From: JAJBWD01 sp041670885
Lineage (GTDB): Bacteria > Bacillota > Clostridia > Clostridiales > Clostridiaceae
Direction: 5' to 3'
DNA: 5,735 nucleotides
NCBI GenBank assembly: GCA_041670885.1
Contig: JBAXYJ010000189.1
Coordinates: 1 to 5,735, forward strand
Positions within the stretch are counted from its first letter, which is position 1; the number at the start of each line of letters is the position of its first letter. The notes beneath the pieces were generated by a model. It saw only the letters and a program-made list of their open reading frames with translations, was not told the DNA's origin and did no database searches. Shown here in pieces: positions 4,572 to 5,735 of this stretch. Made by a program: the position numbers and the translations under genes.

Positions 4572-5735
4572 ATGTCACTGATTATTAAAAATGGAACCAT
4601 AGTAACTTCATCAAATATTTTTATTGGAGATATTTATATTGAAGGTGAAAAAATAAAAGAGATAGGTTCAAAACTTGATATAAAGAAAGCAGAAGTAATT
4701 GATGCCATAGGAAAATATATAATTCCTGGAGGAATAGATGCTCATACTCATTTCAATCTCCATACCGGCTCATTTACAGCAAGTGATGACTTTTATACAG
4801 GAACAGTAGCTGCTGCCTTTGGAGGGACAACCACAATAATAGATCATATGGGATTTGGACCTAAAGGATGCAGCCTGAAACATCAGGTTGGAGTTTACCA
4901 TGAATATGCAGATAATATGGCAGTAATTGATTACGGCTTTCATGGAGTATTTCAATGGGTAAATGATGATATATTAGCTGAGATAGAGGATATGATGGGA
5001 CTTGGAATTACAAGCCTTAAGATTTACCTAACCTATGATTTCAGGCTGGAGGATGATGAAATTTACAGGGTATTTAAAAAAATGAAAGAGCTTAAGGCGC
5101 TCCCTGCGGTCCACTCGGAAAACCACGAAATAATAACATATCTTAGAGATTATTATAGTAAATCAGGACTTAGAAGTCCTATCTATCACGCAAAGAGCAG
5201 ACCGCCGGAGTGTGAAGCTGAAGCTATAAGCAGAATGATAAATATAGCATCTCTGGCAGAATCACCTCTGTACATAGTTCATCTTTCAACTAAAAAAGGT
5301 CTTAAATACATTAAATTGGCAAAGGATGAAGGACAAAAGGTATATGCAGAAACCTGTCCTCAATATCTTGTTCTTGATGAAAGCAAATATTTGAATGAAG
5401 GAGCAAAGTATATAATGAGTCCTCCCCTTAGAAAAAAAGAAGATAATGAAGCTCTTTGGATTGGACTGAAGGATGGAACCATATCAACAGTAGCTACAGA
5501 TCACTGCCCATTTTATTATGAAATTGAAAAAAAACCAGCAGAAAATGATTTTACTAAATGCCCTAATGGTGCTCCCGGAGTTGAAGAGAGAATTCCAATT
5601 ATGTTTTCTGAAGGAGTAATGAAGGGCAGAATAAGCCTAAATAAGTTTGTAGAAGTAACAAGTACAAATCCGGCAAAGCTTTTTGGAATATACCCTAAAA
5701 AGGGGGAAATTGCCAATGGCTCCGATGCTGATTTA
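4572..5735 (+). CDS. hydA: Hydantoinase/dihydropyrimidinase, 3' end outside window
   Basis: This cyclic-amidohydrolase enzyme opens hydantoin or dihydropyrimidine-type rings to N-carbamoyl amino acids; it would be cytoplasmic and is usually a tetramer. The frame runs open to the window end: 388 residues are visible, against about 460 for the family, so roughly the last 70 are missing. The binuclear metal site is complete: H58 and H60 (DAHTH), K150 (SLKIYLTY, the lysine that becomes carboxylated), H181 (AVHSEN), H237 (IVHLST) and D310 (ATDHCPF). Other family marks are DDFYTGT (72-78), IIDH (89-92), YIMSPPLR (280-287) and PNGAPGVEER (331-340). Substrate specificity (hydantoin, dihydrouracil or a purine ureide such as that handled by E. 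coli HyuA) cannot be read directly; the ssnA-ygeW context favours purine-ureide breakdown. It follows a terminator and a 308-base gap, so it probably has its own promoter and may begin a second transcription unit continuing beyond the window. Confidence 0.93.
   Translation, partial: MSLIIKNGTIVTSSNIFIGDIYIEGEKIKEIGSKLDIKKAEVIDAIGKYIIPGGIDAHTHFNLHTGSFTASDDFYTGTVAAAFGGTTTIIDHMGFGPKGCSLKHQVGVYHEYADNMAVIDYGFHGVFQWVNDDILAEIEDMMGLGITSLKIYLTYDFRLEDDEIYRVFKKMKELKALPAVHSENHEIITYLRDYYSKSGLRSPIYHAKSRPPECEAEAISRMINIASLAESPLYIVHLSTKKGLKYIKLAKDEGQKVYAETCPQYLVLDESKYLNEGAKYIMSPPLRKKEDNEALWIGLKDGTISTVATDHCPFYYEIEKKPAENDFTKCPNGAPGVEERIPIMFSEGVMKGRISLNKFVEVTSTNPAKLFGIYPKKGEIANGSDADL

Noticed and set aside
1..5735. 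CRISPR array, tRNA, rRNA or insertion sequence
   Set aside because: No spaced repeats, cloverleaf-like segment, transposase motif or terminal inverted repeats were seen; the window is almost fully occupied by coding sequence.

Overview
The window is AT-rich, with many AGA and ATA codons, strong purine-rich ribosome binding sites and tightly packed genes. This suggests a low-GC Gram-positive anaerobe, most likely a member of the Clostridia; the species cannot be told from the sequence. All genes read on the + strand, and both window ends cut through a gene.

Layout: (1) 1-759, the C-terminal part of a sigma-54-dependent transcriptional activator (AAA+ module plus Fis-type helix-turn-helix). 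(2) 763-778, a well-spaced -24/-12 (sigma-54) promoter in the gap after it. (3) 812-4263, a compact three-gene unit: an SsnA-type aminohydrolase, a YgeW-type carbamoyltransferase, and a PreA/dihydroorotate-dehydrogenase-like flavoprotein with two C-terminal 4Fe-4S motifs. (4) 4276-4311, a strong hairpin that probably terminates this unit. (5) 4312-4571, an AT-rich gap with a palindrome, a flanking direct repeat and one 19-codon frame. (6) 4572 to the window end, a hydantoinase/dihydropyrimidinase (HydA/HyuA) missing its C-terminus.

SsnA, YgeW and a hydantoinase beside a sigma-54 activator recall the E. coli ygeV-ygeW-ygeX-ygeY-hyuA-ygfK-ssnA region and the anaerobic purine/uric-acid degradation clusters of gut bacteria. 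The inferred logic is that ring-opening amidohydrolases (SsnA, HydA) and a flavin/Fe-S oxidoreductase convert a cyclic ureide to ureido acids. The YgeW-type enzyme could then cleave a ureido group with phosphate to give carbamoyl phosphate, a possible ATP source if a carbamate kinase is present. The sigma-54 activator would switch the unit on when substrate is available.

The most unusual point is the flavoprotein. It keeps the FMN-barrel landmarks, but the stretch where dihydroorotate and dihydropyrimidine dehydrogenases carry the catalytic Cys (N-x-S-C-P) reads S-T-H-Y-V. It is therefore probably not an ordinary pyrimidine dehydrogenase.
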